Positions 7,221-16,559 of a stretch of DNA of 64,000 bases are shown piece by piece. The notes under the pieces were generated by a model. The model searched no databases. It was given only the letters and a program-made list of their open reading frames with translations, and had not been told where the DNA came from. Made by a program: the position numbers and the translations under genes. The DNA is taken from contig NZ_CAUPIY010000007.1 in assembly GCF_963511525.1 (NCBI RefSeq), forward strand, positions 1 to 64,000, in the 5' to 3' direction. Position 1 is the first letter of the stretch. Each line of letters opens with the position of its first letter. Source of the DNA: Mobiluncus sp963511525 (GTDB taxonomy: Bacteria; Actinomycetota; Actinomycetes; Actinomycetales; Actinomycetaceae).

Positions 7221-10200
7221 TCAGCGGTCTAGGGATTCTTCATCCACTAGGTGCTCAGCTTGTTCAATAATCAGTTTGACTGCAGCCTCTTGCTTATCGG
7301 GTGGATACTTGTATTTAGCGAGCAGTCGTTTTATCCGCGAACGCATCCGAGCCCGCACTGATTCTTTTTGCATCCAGTCAATAGTGGCGGAGCGTCTAAT
7401 AGTTTCCACCAATTCCCTGGCAATGGTTTTAAGAACCTCATCCCCCATCTGCAAAATGGCGGAATCATTTTGAATCACCGCATCATAGAGGGCGACCTCG
7501 GCGTCACTGAGTCCCAATTCCTCTGCCCGTTTCTGATTTTCGCGCATTTCTTTAGCCAAAGCCACCAATTCCGCGATAATCTCGGCGGTTGTTAGGGAGC
7601 GGTTAGTGTAGCGCTTCACCGCGTCAGCAAGCATTTGGGAAAACTTACGTGACTGCACCAGATTCGTGCGTGCCAGAGTGTGAATCTGATCCGTCAGCAA
7701 TCTGCGCAGCAATCCTAGCTGCAAGTTTGGTTTTCCGCTTTTACCGATGGAATCCAAGAACTCATCCGATAGTAAAGACAGCTCTGGGCGTTCCATCCCG
7801 GCTACCTGGTAAACGTCTACCACCTGGTCTGCGGTAACCGACTCGTTAACCAGTTGGGATAATACGGAATCGATATTGCTGCTGCCCTGCCGGGATCCTC
7901 CTGCATCTGGGTTAAGGATCTTTAGCGTTGCCGTGCGCACATCGGTAAACAGGCGCACATCATCCCGAATTTCCAACGCTTCGGGACGCGAGGATACCAG
8001 TGCATAGGCTTTCGCCAGTGCTAACACTTGGTCTAGGTAACGTTTGGTTACTTCCTCATCGGAGAGCACATAATCCAGCACTGTTGCGTATTGGGCGAGG
8101 CGCTCATCGGCGGGGAGCTGGGGGGAAGAATCATAAGTAACCGGATGCAAAATTCCTTTGATTACATCGTATTTTTCTTCCATGACTTGGATTAGTTGTT
8201 CTATGGGTACCCCGGCTTGTTCGCGGTCAGAAGAGGAATAGGCACTCAAAGCTTTCTGTAGGGAGGAAAACAGCCCGATATAGTCCACGATTAGTCCGCC
8301 GGGCTTGTCTTTGAATTTTCGATTTACTCTGGCGATTGCTTGCATCAACCCGGCGCCTTGCATGGGCTTATCTACATACATAGTGTGCATGGAGGGCGAA
8401 TCAAAGCCGGTCAGCCACATATCGCGCACAATTACGATTTCCAATTCATCTTCGGGGTTTTTGGCGCGTAGTTTCAGGTCGCGGCGTTCCTCTTTGGAGT
8501 GGATATGGGGTTGGAAACTGGCGGGATCGGCAGCCGAGCCGGTCATCACCACTTTGATTTTGCCCTTATCCAGGTCATCGGAATGCCATTGGGGGCGAAG
8601 CCGGGTGATTTTGTTGTACAGTTCCACGGCGATTCGCCGGCTCATAGTCACGATCATGGCTTTGCCGGCCATGGCTTCTCGGCGTTGTTCCCAATGGTTA
8701 ACAATATCTGCCGCCACCACATCTAGACGTGAACCTGCCCCCACCAGGGCTTCCAGCTGCGACCATTTGCTCTTGGCTTTCTCACTGGACTCGCTGACAT
8801 CGTCTTTGGCAGCCTCATCTATGAGGGCATCTGCCCCGGTCAGAGCATCCTCGCTGAGGTTAATTTTGGCGAGGCGGGATTCGTAAAATATCTTGACGGT
8901 AGCGCCATCTTCTACTGCCCGGGTGAGGTCATAGACGTCTATATAATCGCCGAATACTGCCCGAGTGGAACGGTCATTAGATTCAATCGGGGTACCGGTA
9001 AATCCCAGGAAGGTGGCGTTTGGCAGGGCGTCGCGCATATGTTTCGCTAAACCAGTTTTTAGCCGTCCTTTTGCGTCCAGGGTTTCAGAAAATCCGTATT
9101 GGGAGCGGTGCGCCTCATCGGCAACTACTACTACATTCCGCCGATCGGTGAGGACGGGGTTAAGGTCACCGTCCTCGCCGGGAGCAAACTTGTGGAGGGT
9201 GGTGAAGACGATTCCCCCAGATTCTCGGGTCAGCAGTTCCCGTAGATTATCTCTGCCAGTGGCTTGCACCGGATTTTCGGGGAGAATCTGCGCGGGGGCG
9301 AACACCTCGCCGAAGAGTTGGTCATCTAGGTCGTTGCGGTCAGTGATGAATACCAGGGTGGGGTTTTTCATTCGCGGGTCGCGCAGCAGTTTCGCGGCGT
9401 AAAAAACCATTTCGAAGCTTTTCCCGGAGCCTTGGGTGTGCCAGACTACCCCGCCGCGGCGGTTCCCGTCCGGACCAGATGCCTTAACCGTAGATTCCAC
9501 GGCAGCGTTTACTGCCCAGTATTGATGGTATTTAGCTACCCGTTTGATGAGGGCGCACCGGCGTTGCCCACTTGTCGGGTCGGTTATGGCTTCATCGGAA
9601 TAAACCACGAAATTGCGCAGTATATCTAGGAAACGTTGCGGGGTGAAGACCCCTTTTATTAGTACTTCTAGGGCGGGACGGTTAGTTACTACTTCTCGCC
9701 CGTCCATAGTTTTCCAGGGGGCGTAATGTTCAAATCCGCCGGTGAAGGAACTCATCGCTGCACTGGTGCCATCGGAAATTATGGTGACCACATTGGGGGT
9801 AAAAACTACCGGAATGTCGTGGCGATAGGTTTGAATCTGGTTCCAGGCGTTACGCATAGTGGCGTGTTCATCGGCAGGGTTCTTTAGCTCCATTAGCCCT
9901 ACCGGTAGGCCGTTTAGGAATATCAGAACGTCGGGGCGGCGATTGTGTCCGTTTTGAATAATGGTTACCTGGTTGAGAGCCAGCCAGTCATTGCTGGCAG
10001 GATTATCGAAATCGATTACCTGCAGTAGTTTCGTTACTGTCTGACCGTCACCCGCCCTAGTTTCTACCGGGATTCCTTGCACCATCAGGTCGTGCATTCG
10101 CTGGTTTTCTAAGGCTTCGTCTTGGGAATCGGCGCGCTGCAGGCGTTTTAGAGCTTCGGTAATCATGGGCGAGGAGGCGCCGGGATTTAAACGCCGCAAC

Positions 10201-10361
10201 GCATCTTCCACGCGCACCCACAACACGGCATCGGATAGTTTTTCGCGCACTGCCCCCGTCGGAGTATCTTTTGAGACATTCCCGGTTTGATATCCGATTT
10301 CTTGTAGCCATTTAAGGGCGGCAATCTCTACGGTGTTTTCATTCAGTGTCGTCATGGCCAT
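7221..10361 (-). CDS. hsdR: Type I restriction enzyme R subunit (translocase/endonuclease)
   Basis: A 1046-residue HsdR. It uses ATP to translocate DNA and cut unmethylated DNA, in complex with HsdM and HsdS. The N-terminal nuclease domain shows VGLMELKNP (E158, K160). The SF2 motor has Walker A GSGKS (K314), the DEAH box VVADEAHRSQ (D415), FTGTP and the late motif QAIARVNR. The C-terminal helical part ends in KEMRENQKRAEELGLSDAEVALYDAV and RRSATIDWMQKESVRARMRSRIKRLL, typical of this family. The ATG at 10361 has GGAGG 6 nt upstream and overlaps the 3' end of rhuM by 23 bp, so it is the last gene of the hsdM-hsdS-rhuM-hsdR operon. The full length and intact motifs suggest a functional enzyme. 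Confidence 0.95.
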   Translation of the reverse strand: MAMTTLNENTVEIAALKWLQEIGYQTGNVSKDTPTGAVREKLSDAVLWVRVEDALRRLNPGASSPMITEALKRLQRADSQDEALENQRMHDLMVQGIPVETRAGDGQTVTKLLQVIDFDNPASNDWLALNQVTIIQNGHNRRPDVLIFLNGLPVGLMELKNPADEHATMRNAWNQIQTYRHDIPVVFTPNVVTIISDGTSAAMSSFTGGFEHYAPWKTMDGREVVTNRPALEVLIKGVFTPQRFLDILRNFVVYSDEAITDPTSGQRRCALIKRVAKYHQYWAVNAAVESTVKASGPDGNRRGGVVWHTQGSGKSFEMVFYAAKLLRDPRMKNPTLVFITDRNDLDDQLFGEVFAPAQILPENPVQATGRDNLRELLTRESGGIVFTTLHKFAPGEDGDLNPVLTDRRNVVVVADEAHRSQYGFSETLDAKGRLKTGLAKHMRDALPNATFLGFTGTPIESNDRSTRAVFGDYIDVYDLTRAVEDGATVKIFYESRLAKINLSEDALTGADALIDEAAKDDVSESSEKAKSKWSQLEALVGAGSRLDVVAADIVNHWEQRREAMAGKAMIVTMSRRIAVELYNKITRLRPQWHSDDLDKGKIKVVMTGSAADPASFQPHIHSKEERRDLKLRAKNPEDELEIVIVRDMWLTGFDSPSMHTMYVDKPMQGAGLMQAIARVNRKFKDKPGGLIVDYIGLFSSLQKALSAYSSSDREQAGVPIEQLIQVMEEKYDVIKGILHPVTYDSSPQLPADERLAQYATVLDYVLSDEEVTKRYLDQVLALAKAYALVSSRPEALEIRDDVRLFTDVRTATLKILNPDAGGSRQGSSNIDSVLSQLVNESVTADQVVDVYQVAGMERPELSLLSDEFLDSIGKSGKPNLQLGLLRRLLTDQIHTLARTNLVQSRKFSQMLADAVKRYTNRSLTTAEIIAELVALAKEMRENQKRAEELGLSDAEVALYDAVIQNDSAILQMGDEVLKTIARELVETIRRSATIDWMQKESVRARMRSRIKRLLAKYKYPPDKQEAAVKLIIEQAEHLVDEESLDR

Positions 10362-11376
10362 CCCTCGCCTCCAAAGCTTCGGCAGCAAACTTGTCGAAAT
10401 CGGATTGATATTCCACGTCTTGGATTACCCGATATTTTTCCAGTTCTTCTTTGGCTCTCTGGTCAGCTATTTTCTTAGAGATTTTCCCGGCGTTATCCAA
10501 GAGTTCGCGACTATCAAGAGTGAGTACTTGGTTCAGGAATTCTTCCCATTCTTCCATGGTGGTGGGAATATGCCGCTTGGCACGCGATTCTGCCAGGTTT
10601 AGATAGGCTTCAACAATTCGTCCTAAATCAGCCAATTCATCTTTCGTGAGGTAGTTCTTGGCGACGGTAACATCGCTGGCTAGAACTTTCCCATCCGGAG
10701 AGTTTTTCCAAGTCGTTAACCCCATATGCGGTTTGGCGGCGTCAGCTCGCTGGGCAATCAACTCGGCAGCGGTATGACCATGCACCGCGAAATGTAGTTT
10801 GTTTTGAACGGCAGCGAAGAATGTTTTGGTGGTGGGGGCATCGGGGTTGTAGTCGACTGCGGTGGCATAGATGTCGGTTATTTTTTGGTAAAAGCGGCGC
10901 TCGGAGAGACGAATCTCGCGGACTTCTTGGAGTAGTTCCTCAAAATAGTCATGCCCGAGAATCTTCCCCGACTCCATACGGTCGCGGTCAATAATATAGC
11001 CACGCAAAGTAAAGTCGCGAAGAACAGCGGTTGCCCACTGCCGGAACTGGGTAGCGCGAATAGAATTTACGCGGTAGCCAACGGAAATAATGGCATCTAG
11101 GTTGTAGTGCTGGATCTGCCGCGCTACCTGGCGAGAGCCTTCTTGGCGAACTATCCGGAAAATCCGGATAGTTGCCTCAGGGCTTAACTCACCGGAAGAA
11201 AAAATGGTCTTAAGATGCTCGTTTACTGTCCTAACATCAACGTCAAATAGCTCAGCCATCAGGGCTTGGGATAACCAGATAGTGCCGTCCTCATAGCGCA
11301 CTTCGACACCTACACCGGACTGAGCGGTGAAGACCAGGAACTGACCCGAGTAATGCCGTATGAGTTTCTTAGTCAT
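10339..11376 (-). CDS. rhuM: RhuM-family protein (virulence RhuM / death-on-curing-like)
   Basis: A 345-residue RhuM-family protein (PF13310), recognised by WLSQALMAELFDVDVRTVNEHLKTIF, EATIRIFRIVRQEG..QVARQIQHYNLDAIISVGYRVNS and RATQFRQWATAVLRDFTLRGY. The N-terminal half carries a winged-helix-like segment. The C-terminal half (TFFAAVQNKLHFAVHGHTAAELIAQRADA...MGLTTWKNSPDGKV) is the usual RhuM tail. The start is the ATG at 11376, which overlaps the hsdS stop by 8 bp. RhuM genes are often carried between hsdS and hsdR or near toxin genes; the name comes from Salmonella pathogenicity island 3 and the biochemical role is not established. A relic of another rhuM copy lies at 17693-17749. Confidence 0.9.
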   Translation of the reverse strand: MTKKLIRHYSGQFLVFTAQSGVGVEVRYEDGTIWLSQALMAELFDVDVRTVNEHLKTIFSSGELSPEATIRIFRIVRQEGSRQVARQIQHYNLDAIISVGYRVNSIRATQFRQWATAVLRDFTLRGYIIDRDRMESGKILGHDYFEELLQEVREIRLSERRFYQKITDIYATAVDYNPDAPTTKTFFAAVQNKLHFAVHGHTAAELIAQRADAAKPHMGLTTWKNSPDGKVLASDVTVAKNYLTKDELADLGRIVEAYLNLAESRAKRHIPTTMEEWEEFLNQVLTLDSRELLDNAGKISKKIADQRAKEELEKYRVIQDVEYQSDFDKFAAEALEARDGHDDTE

Positions 11377-12592
11377 TTTCCCCCTCCGGCAGCTCGGTAT
11401 CGGTAGCCTCCTGGACAACTTCCCGCGCTTCGGGAACGCGGATCCGCCCCGACATCAGCTCCGGCAAAAGTGTGTCTCGGAGGGAGGCAAGAACTTGATT
11501 TTCCAGAATTCTATAATGACTCATAATTCTCATCGGCATGGTCATTGATTCGATTTCCCTGAGTGCTCGTTCGTCTGTTGGAATATTGACTTCATATTCC
11601 CCTATCGCGGAAACACTCACTGCAGGATAGGCACTGCCATAGGAATTGCTCTGTAAGTAGCTTGCGAACGATTTTCTACTGGCAATGTAGGTTAACACCG
11701 AGGACCCAAGAGGAGCGATCGGCCTAATAACTGCGAACCCGGTAGAAACTACAGTAAGTGGATGCGGCATAAGCACTAAAGCAAAAGCTTGCCTACCTGG
11801 GCGAACAGTGGAGAAAATTAAATCTCCGTCAGACACTCCTCTTCTAGCACGTGATGGCGCTTCATCCCATGACATTTGCTGAACCGTATTAATTCGCCCT
11901 ACCGAAACCGAAGAAATATCTACGTAATGCACACCGTCAGTCGAATTCGGTTTAACTTGCTGCCTGTTGAAAGAAACTAAATCCTGCAACTTACATGATT
12001 TAGTAGAGTCATTTTTTAGCTTCTGCTCTACCAAGGTATTCGCAATCTGATTTAGCTTATGTGCAAACAGAATATTAGACTCGATTTTATCGTCCAGCGC
12101 CCCCAGCGTCGCGGCAATGCCCTGTTGAATCTGCATATCCGGCAAATCAATTTTTAATTGCGAAAATGCTGTTTTATTTACAATAGGGCTGGCAGAGCCT
12201 CCGGCAACCTGCTTCAGAGAATCCGCGATTTCCCACATTCGGTAATATAAAAATCTACTTGAGGCTTTCGAAGTGTCTACAATCAACGAATTGATTTGTT
12301 GATTAGTACAAACTGGGGTACGCAGGTATGACATTTTCCCGATTGTCGATCCAATGCAGACAACCGAAATAGCTTTAGGTGGAAGCACTCTATTTCTTAA
12401 TGCCCCTACGCCAGTGCTCGAAATAAATCTTGCTGTTTTCAGCGTTGTATCTTTCGCTTTAATATCAGATGGTGTTACGAAAGGTACTCCCGAACTAGCA
12501 AACCACTCGGGATGTGCTTTCGGCGGGGTGGTACCGGTGACGATTTTGCCAAGATCGCCTAAGCGATAAGTTTTCATGGGCAATAGACTCAT
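11369..12592 (-). CDS. hsdS: Type I restriction-modification specificity subunit S
   Basis: A 407-residue HsdS with two target-recognition domains. TRD1 covers about residues 5-185 (MKTYRLGDLGKIVTGTTPPKAHPEW...GVPFVTPSDI) and TRD2 about 205-385. They are separated by the conserved central helix ILFAHKLNQIANTLVEQKLKND; a C-terminal helix (ILENQVLASLRDTLLPELMSGRIRV) closes the repeat. The protein sets the bipartite DNA sequence methylated and cut by the complex; the sequence specificity cannot be deduced. Its ATG overlaps the hsdM stop (ATGA). TRD2 is visibly AT-richer than the rest of the operon, as expected for exchangeable TRDs. Confidence 0.94.
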   Translation of the reverse strand: MSLLPMKTYRLGDLGKIVTGTTPPKAHPEWFASSGVPFVTPSDIKAKDTTLKTARFISSTGVGALRNRVLPPKAISVVCIGSTIGKMSYLRTPVCTNQQINSLIVDTSKASSRFLYYRMWEIADSLKQVAGGSASPIVNKTAFSQLKIDLPDMQIQQGIAATLGALDDKIESNILFAHKLNQIANTLVEQKLKNDSTKSCKLQDLVSFNRQQVKPNSTDGVHYVDISSVSVGRINTVQQMSWDEAPSRARRGVSDGDLIFSTVRPGRQAFALVLMPHPLTVVSTGFAVIRPIAPLGSSVLTYIASRKSFASYLQSNSYGSAYPAVSVSAIGEYEVNIPTDERALREIESMTMPMRIMSHYRILENQVLASLRDTLLPELMSGRIRVPEAREVVQEATDTELPEGEND

Positions 12593-14151
12593 TCCAGGCC
12601 ACCCAGCCTTTGCTTAATCTCAGCTTCAAGCTGGCGTCCGCGCTCAAACTCGGCAAATAGTTCTTGCTTTAGGCGCGCGATCTTCTTGTCTATAGGTTCG
12701 TCATCCTGTTCGACTTCAGGAATCCCTACGTAACGTCCGGGGGTAAGTACAAAATCGTTATCCGCGATTTCATTTAGAGAGGCCACTTTACAGAACCCGG
12801 GTTCGTCGGCATATTTTTCATGGTCACTCTTTGAGCGCCAAGCATTGTAGGTGCCCGCAATCTTCTTAATATCTTCGCTCGTCATCTCTCGGCGGGCACG
12901 GGTAACCATCCTCCCCATGCGGCGCGCGTCAATAAACAAGACTTCCCCTGTCCGTGGACGATGTCCATTACCGTGGCGATTCTTGGATAGGAACCACAAG
13001 CTGGCGGGAATCCCGGTGTTTAAGAACAACTTGTCCGGCATCGCTACGACGCAATCCACCATCTCGTTTTCGACTAGCTCGCGGCGAATCTCCGGGTCAG
13101 TGCCATCACCGGAAGACAGCGCTCCGTTCGCCATAACGAAACCTGCAGTGCCGGATGGCGCCAGGTGATAGAGGAAATGTTGAATCCAGGCATAGTTGGC
13201 GTTTCCGGGACGCGGGGTGGCATAGGCCCAGCGAGGATCGTCAGCTAGGGACTCACTCCAATAATCCGAGATATTAAACGGAGGGTTAGCGATAATGAAA
13301 TCTGCCCGCAAGTCAGGATGTAAATCCTCAGTAAAAGAATCCGCCGATTTTTTTCCCAAATCAGCGTCAATCCCTCGCAAAGCCAAGTTCATCTTGGCCA
13401 GCTTCCAGGTGGTGTCAGTAAACTCCTGCCCATAAACCGACAACTGATTACGGTTGCCTCCATGCGCGTCCACAAACTTGGCTGATTGTACGAACATTCC
13501 CCCGCTGCCGCAGCAAGGATCCAGCACCCGCCCGGCAAATGGTTGCAGCATCTCCACCAGGGTCTGTACTACCGAGCGGGGAGTATAAAACGCTCCGCCC
13601 TCTTTACCGGTTTCTTTGCCGGCAAACTGCCCCAGGAAATACTCGTAAACAGTACCCAACACATCATCGGAACCATGATCAGTGTCGGTACCGAACCCGA
13701 TGGTTCCAATCAAGTCAACCAGTTCACCCAAGCGTTTCTTGTCGAGTCCCTCCCGCCCATAGTTGCGCGGCAACACCCCGCTCAAACTGGGATTTTCTTT
13801 TTCAATCGACACCATCGAATCGTCGATTAACTGCCCAATCCCTGGCTGTTTTGCACTGGCTTGCAGATTTTCCCAACGCGCACCCTCGGGAATCCAAAAG
13901 ACGTTATGCCCCGCGTATTCGTCGCGATCTTCCAAGAAGTCCGCAATTTGAGATTCATCGATCCCGTCCTCGCGAAGTTCCTGGTTAAGCTCGGCGCGCC
14001 GCTCGTTAAACCGATCAGACACGTACTTTAAGAACACCAACCCCAAGACCACGTGCTTGTATTCCGAAGGTTCCTGGTTGCCCCGCAGCTTATCGGCGGC
14101 CTCCCACAAGGTCTGTTCCAAGCTCTTTTTAGCTTTAGTATTCTTCGCCAT
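12589..14151 (-). CDS. hsdM: Type I restriction-modification DNA methyltransferase subunit M
   Basis: A 520-residue N6-adenine methyltransferase. The HsdM N-terminal helical domain is MAKNTKAKKSLEQTLWEAADKLRGN...VFLKYVSDRFNERR. The SAM motif is VLDPCCGSGGMFVQSA. The catalytic NPPF is at residues 289-292 (FIIANPPFNISDYW). The C-terminal helical extension (DKKIARLKQELFAEFERGRQLEAEIKQRLGGL) docks HsdS. The ATG at 14151 has GGAG 7 nt upstream; the frame is open further upstream but the added residues are not conserved-looking. It is the first gene of the hsdM-hsdS-rhuM-hsdR operon. A 21-bp sequence upstream (14219-14239) is repeated beyond the ietAS genes. Confidence 0.95.
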   Translation of the reverse strand: MAKNTKAKKSLEQTLWEAADKLRGNQEPSEYKHVVLGLVFLKYVSDRFNERRAELNQELREDGIDESQIADFLEDRDEYAGHNVFWIPEGARWENLQASAKQPGIGQLIDDSMVSIEKENPSLSGVLPRNYGREGLDKKRLGELVDLIGTIGFGTDTDHGSDDVLGTVYEYFLGQFAGKETGKEGGAFYTPRSVVQTLVEMLQPFAGRVLDPCCGSGGMFVQSAKFVDAHGGNRNQLSVYGQEFTDTTWKLAKMNLALRGIDADLGKKSADSFTEDLHPDLRADFIIANPPFNISDYWSESLADDPRWAYATPRPGNANYAWIQHFLYHLAPSGTAGFVMANGALSSGDGTDPEIRRELVENEMVDCVVAMPDKLFLNTGIPASLWFLSKNRHGNGHRPRTGEVLFIDARRMGRMVTRARREMTSEDIKKIAGTYNAWRSKSDHEKYADEPGFCKVASLNEIADNDFVLTPGRYVGIPEVEQDDEPIDKKIARLKQELFAEFERGRQLEAEIKQRLGGLE

Positions 14152-14218
14152 ACCGTTTCTCCTAATTATCCTTCGATTGGAGTTTCTCGCCCGCGAAGCG
14201 ACACTAACGCGCGAAGTG

Positions 14219-14239
14219 TCACTTCCGAGTCTAAACCAA
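14219..14239. repeat. 21-bp direct repeat, copy 1 (left side of ietAS module)
   Basis: TCACTTcCGAGTCTAAACCA plus a following A matches 17825-17845 at 20 of 21 positions in the same orientation. The two copies bracket the ietA-ietS gene pair. They could be recombination scars, a target-site-like duplication, or a shared regulatory site upstream of the minus-strand operons. Confidence 0.7.
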
Positions 14240-14342
14240 CTGTTTGCGCCGCGCGGCTCTCCCATCCCCCCGCTAAACCCAACGATTTGTTTCGATAGCA
14301 AGATGGGTTCCGGAGGCACATTTCTTCATGTAAAGATAAAAG

Positions 14343-16559
14343 TTATTCTTTAAAATTTATCTCGACCTCGGCGGCATTGTAGATATCCACCCTGTTTTGC
14401 ACGTCTACGCTGTGTACAATCCAACCACGCAGCGAACACTTTTGAATAAACTCGTCGATGCGATTCACACCCTCCATTTCCCGTAAAGTAACTACTATTC
14501 CAAACCGCAAATTTCCAAATGGTGCGCTCGCAGGCTTATCCCACCTGGTGGTCTTGCGGATTTTCAACCCCCACATCTGCGTCTTGTAGGCCTTCCTACC
14601 GCGCTGACCATTACTAAAATTCTCGCCGATATGTTTGACGTTATCCCACTTTCGGTAGCTGTTACGCGCTGTGCCCTCAGTAGTGAAATCATCATTTTCA
14701 CCTTGGCGGTTATTGTTAACCGCTCTCAAACTGTCCTTGTCATCAATACGCCCAAAGTGTAAATCCAATTCAGTACTGGTATAGTCCACGCCTTGACGGC
14801 GGTCACACGGGGGAAAATAGCACAAGGTGGCGCGGGCAATATACGGGTGCTTGCCATTCACAACCGGCACTGGAATATCGAAGTTATAAGTTTCATAAGA
14901 ATCAGACATCCCAGTCAATACAAATTTAATTTCATCATCTTTAGACTTAACCAAATCCTCTATGCGAATGGGAACCTGACCATAGCCTCGCTTATAGTCC
15001 TCACGAAAGTCCCATCCCGCAGCCGCGTCAATTATCAGCGCTTTGGCAACTTCGCGGTTAAATCCTATTATCTGCATTAAATAAGCCATTTTACGCGCTA
15101 TCCACGGTGCCGCAAAAGAAGTCCCCTGTACCCATGAACCCCCGTTTCCCGCATAGGTAAACATGGGGATATCCCGATCCCCACCAACTGCGCAGACGTC
15201 AGGTTTTTTGAAGAATTCCAAGACCGGACCACTTCGGGAATAGCTGGCAGTTTCACCGGAAAATGAGGTTGCATTTACAACCAAGGAATTAATCGAATCA
15301 GCGGGAGCACCGATTTTCTGTTGTTGTTCCTGCGTTTGATTGGTACCTGCCACCACAAAAACAATGTCATCAAATCGAGATTGCAATTCATCCAGAATAG
15401 CTCCCTCAGGAGACACGAAGTTACGCGCAACCTCTCGCACAGAACCCTGGGAAATGTTCCATACTTTAATGTCACGGTTCTGTTCCACGATACTATTCAC
15501 TCGCCTCATGAATGCAAACGAATCCGACCGCGACCCCGTAGCGACCCCAAAGTGCCGCACCCGGAAACGACCACAACCGTCATCCAAGTCCGGTACTAGA
15601 CTTGGACCGTCGACAATAAGCGATGTAACTTTTGTCCCGTGAGCACGATCCTCTGGATGTATTTCAATTTCAGATGGAATTAAATTTATCGACTCAACCC
15701 AATCGGAGAAATACGCGTTTTCATCAAACGGGGTATCAATCACTCCGATGATGGGTTCATGACCTGGTTTAGGTATATCCAAAGGATTAATACCTGCACC
15801 GCTGAACTCTTCGGGGGTTAATTTGGAGATATCGGAAATCGCCATCGATACCAGGAAGGGGTATTTCCCTATCAATACACTGTATTGCTCCGGGCTCAAC
15901 CGGAGAGCGCTTCCCAAAACCTGGTCAGGCGTGACTCTTAAACCCAAACCATCTAGAAAATCACGAACATCGCTGTATCCGGTATCGTAAAGATTTACAA
16001 CTACCCAGCCGTCAACTGCCTCCTGCTGAGCACGTATGCTGAAACGCTCAGCGAAATAAGCATCCCTGATTACCTGCAAAAAGCTGTTTTTGGACGGTTC
16101 ATAACTCCACTGATTGCTGGGAGTCTTTTTTAGCTGCTCCAGTATTTCATAATTGATAGTGCCACCGTGTTGTCCAACAATTGCTGCGCAGTTATCCAAC
16201 ATTTCGATAGAATCATCAACAGTGGTTTCGCTGACACAATAGGTAATTACATGGTGGGTGTTCTGGTAGTTCCCCTCGAAGCAGGCTCCTACAATGAAAT
16301 TACTAGCTTTAGAGCTGCCTCCGCCAAGTAGGCGGCGAATCCGGTTACTTTTAGCCGTTATTTTTTTATAGTAAACGCTGATCAATGGATTAAAGGGTAT
16401 CTGCTTTTTCTGCCAATAGTCCTTTATTTCCATCAGCTGTTGACGCAAATCTAACAGGTGATCGGCACTGACTTCCCCATTCTTGGGTAGTTGAGGCAAA
16501 CCTGGTCGCCGAGCACCTTTGGTTTGGAACTGACCTTTAAGCTGAAGCAGGTTATTCAC
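14343..16559 (-). CDS. ietS: Subtilisin-like serine protease of an IetAS-type anti-phage system
   Basis: A 738-residue intracellular S8-family peptidase with no signal peptide. The catalytic triad is visible: D275 (IIGVIDTPFDEN), H307 (EDRAHGTKVTSLI) and S481 (WVQGTSFAAPWIARK). The N-terminal 260 residues have no protease motif and may sense or bind a target. The C-terminal 200 residues are beta-rich, with SYETYNFDIPVPVVNGKHPYIARATLCYFPP as seen in subtilases of defence pairs. The GTG at 16559 has GGAGG 6 nt upstream and overlaps ietA by 8 bp, so the two are coupled. A subtilase encoded directly behind an AAA ATPase beside a restriction system matches the IetAS defence system described from screens of defence islands; the trigger is unknown to me. 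Confidence 0.83.
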   Translation of the reverse strand: MNNLLQLKGQFQTKGARRPGLPQLPKNGEVSADHLLDLRQQLMEIKDYWQKKQIPFNPLISVYYKKITAKSNRIRRLLGGGSSKASNFIVGACFEGNYQNTHHVITYCVSETTVDDSIEMLDNCAAIVGQHGGTINYEILEQLKKTPSNQWSYEPSKNSFLQVIRDAYFAERFSIRAQQEAVDGWVVVNLYDTGYSDVRDFLDGLGLRVTPDQVLGSALRLSPEQYSVLIGKYPFLVSMAISDISKLTPEEFSGAGINPLDIPKPGHEPIIGVIDTPFDENAYFSDWVESINLIPSEIEIHPEDRAHGTKVTSLIVDGPSLVPDLDDGCGRFRVRHFGVATGSRSDSFAFMRRVNSIVEQNRDIKVWNISQGSVREVARNFVSPEGAILDELQSRFDDIVFVVAGTNQTQEQQQKIGAPADSINSLVVNATSFSGETASYSRSGPVLEFFKKPDVCAVGGDRDIPMFTYAGNGGSWVQGTSFAAPWIARKMAYLMQIIGFNREVAKALIIDAAAGWDFREDYKRGYGQVPIRIEDLVKSKDDEIKFVLTGMSDSYETYNFDIPVPVVNGKHPYIARATLCYFPPCDRRQGVDYTSTELDLHFGRIDDKDSLRAVNNNRQGENDDFTTEGTARNSYRKWDNVKHIGENFSNGQRGRKAYKTQMWGLKIRKTTRWDKPASAPFGNLRFGIVVTLREMEGVNRIDEFIQKCSLRGWIVHSVDVQNRVDIYNAAEVEINFKE

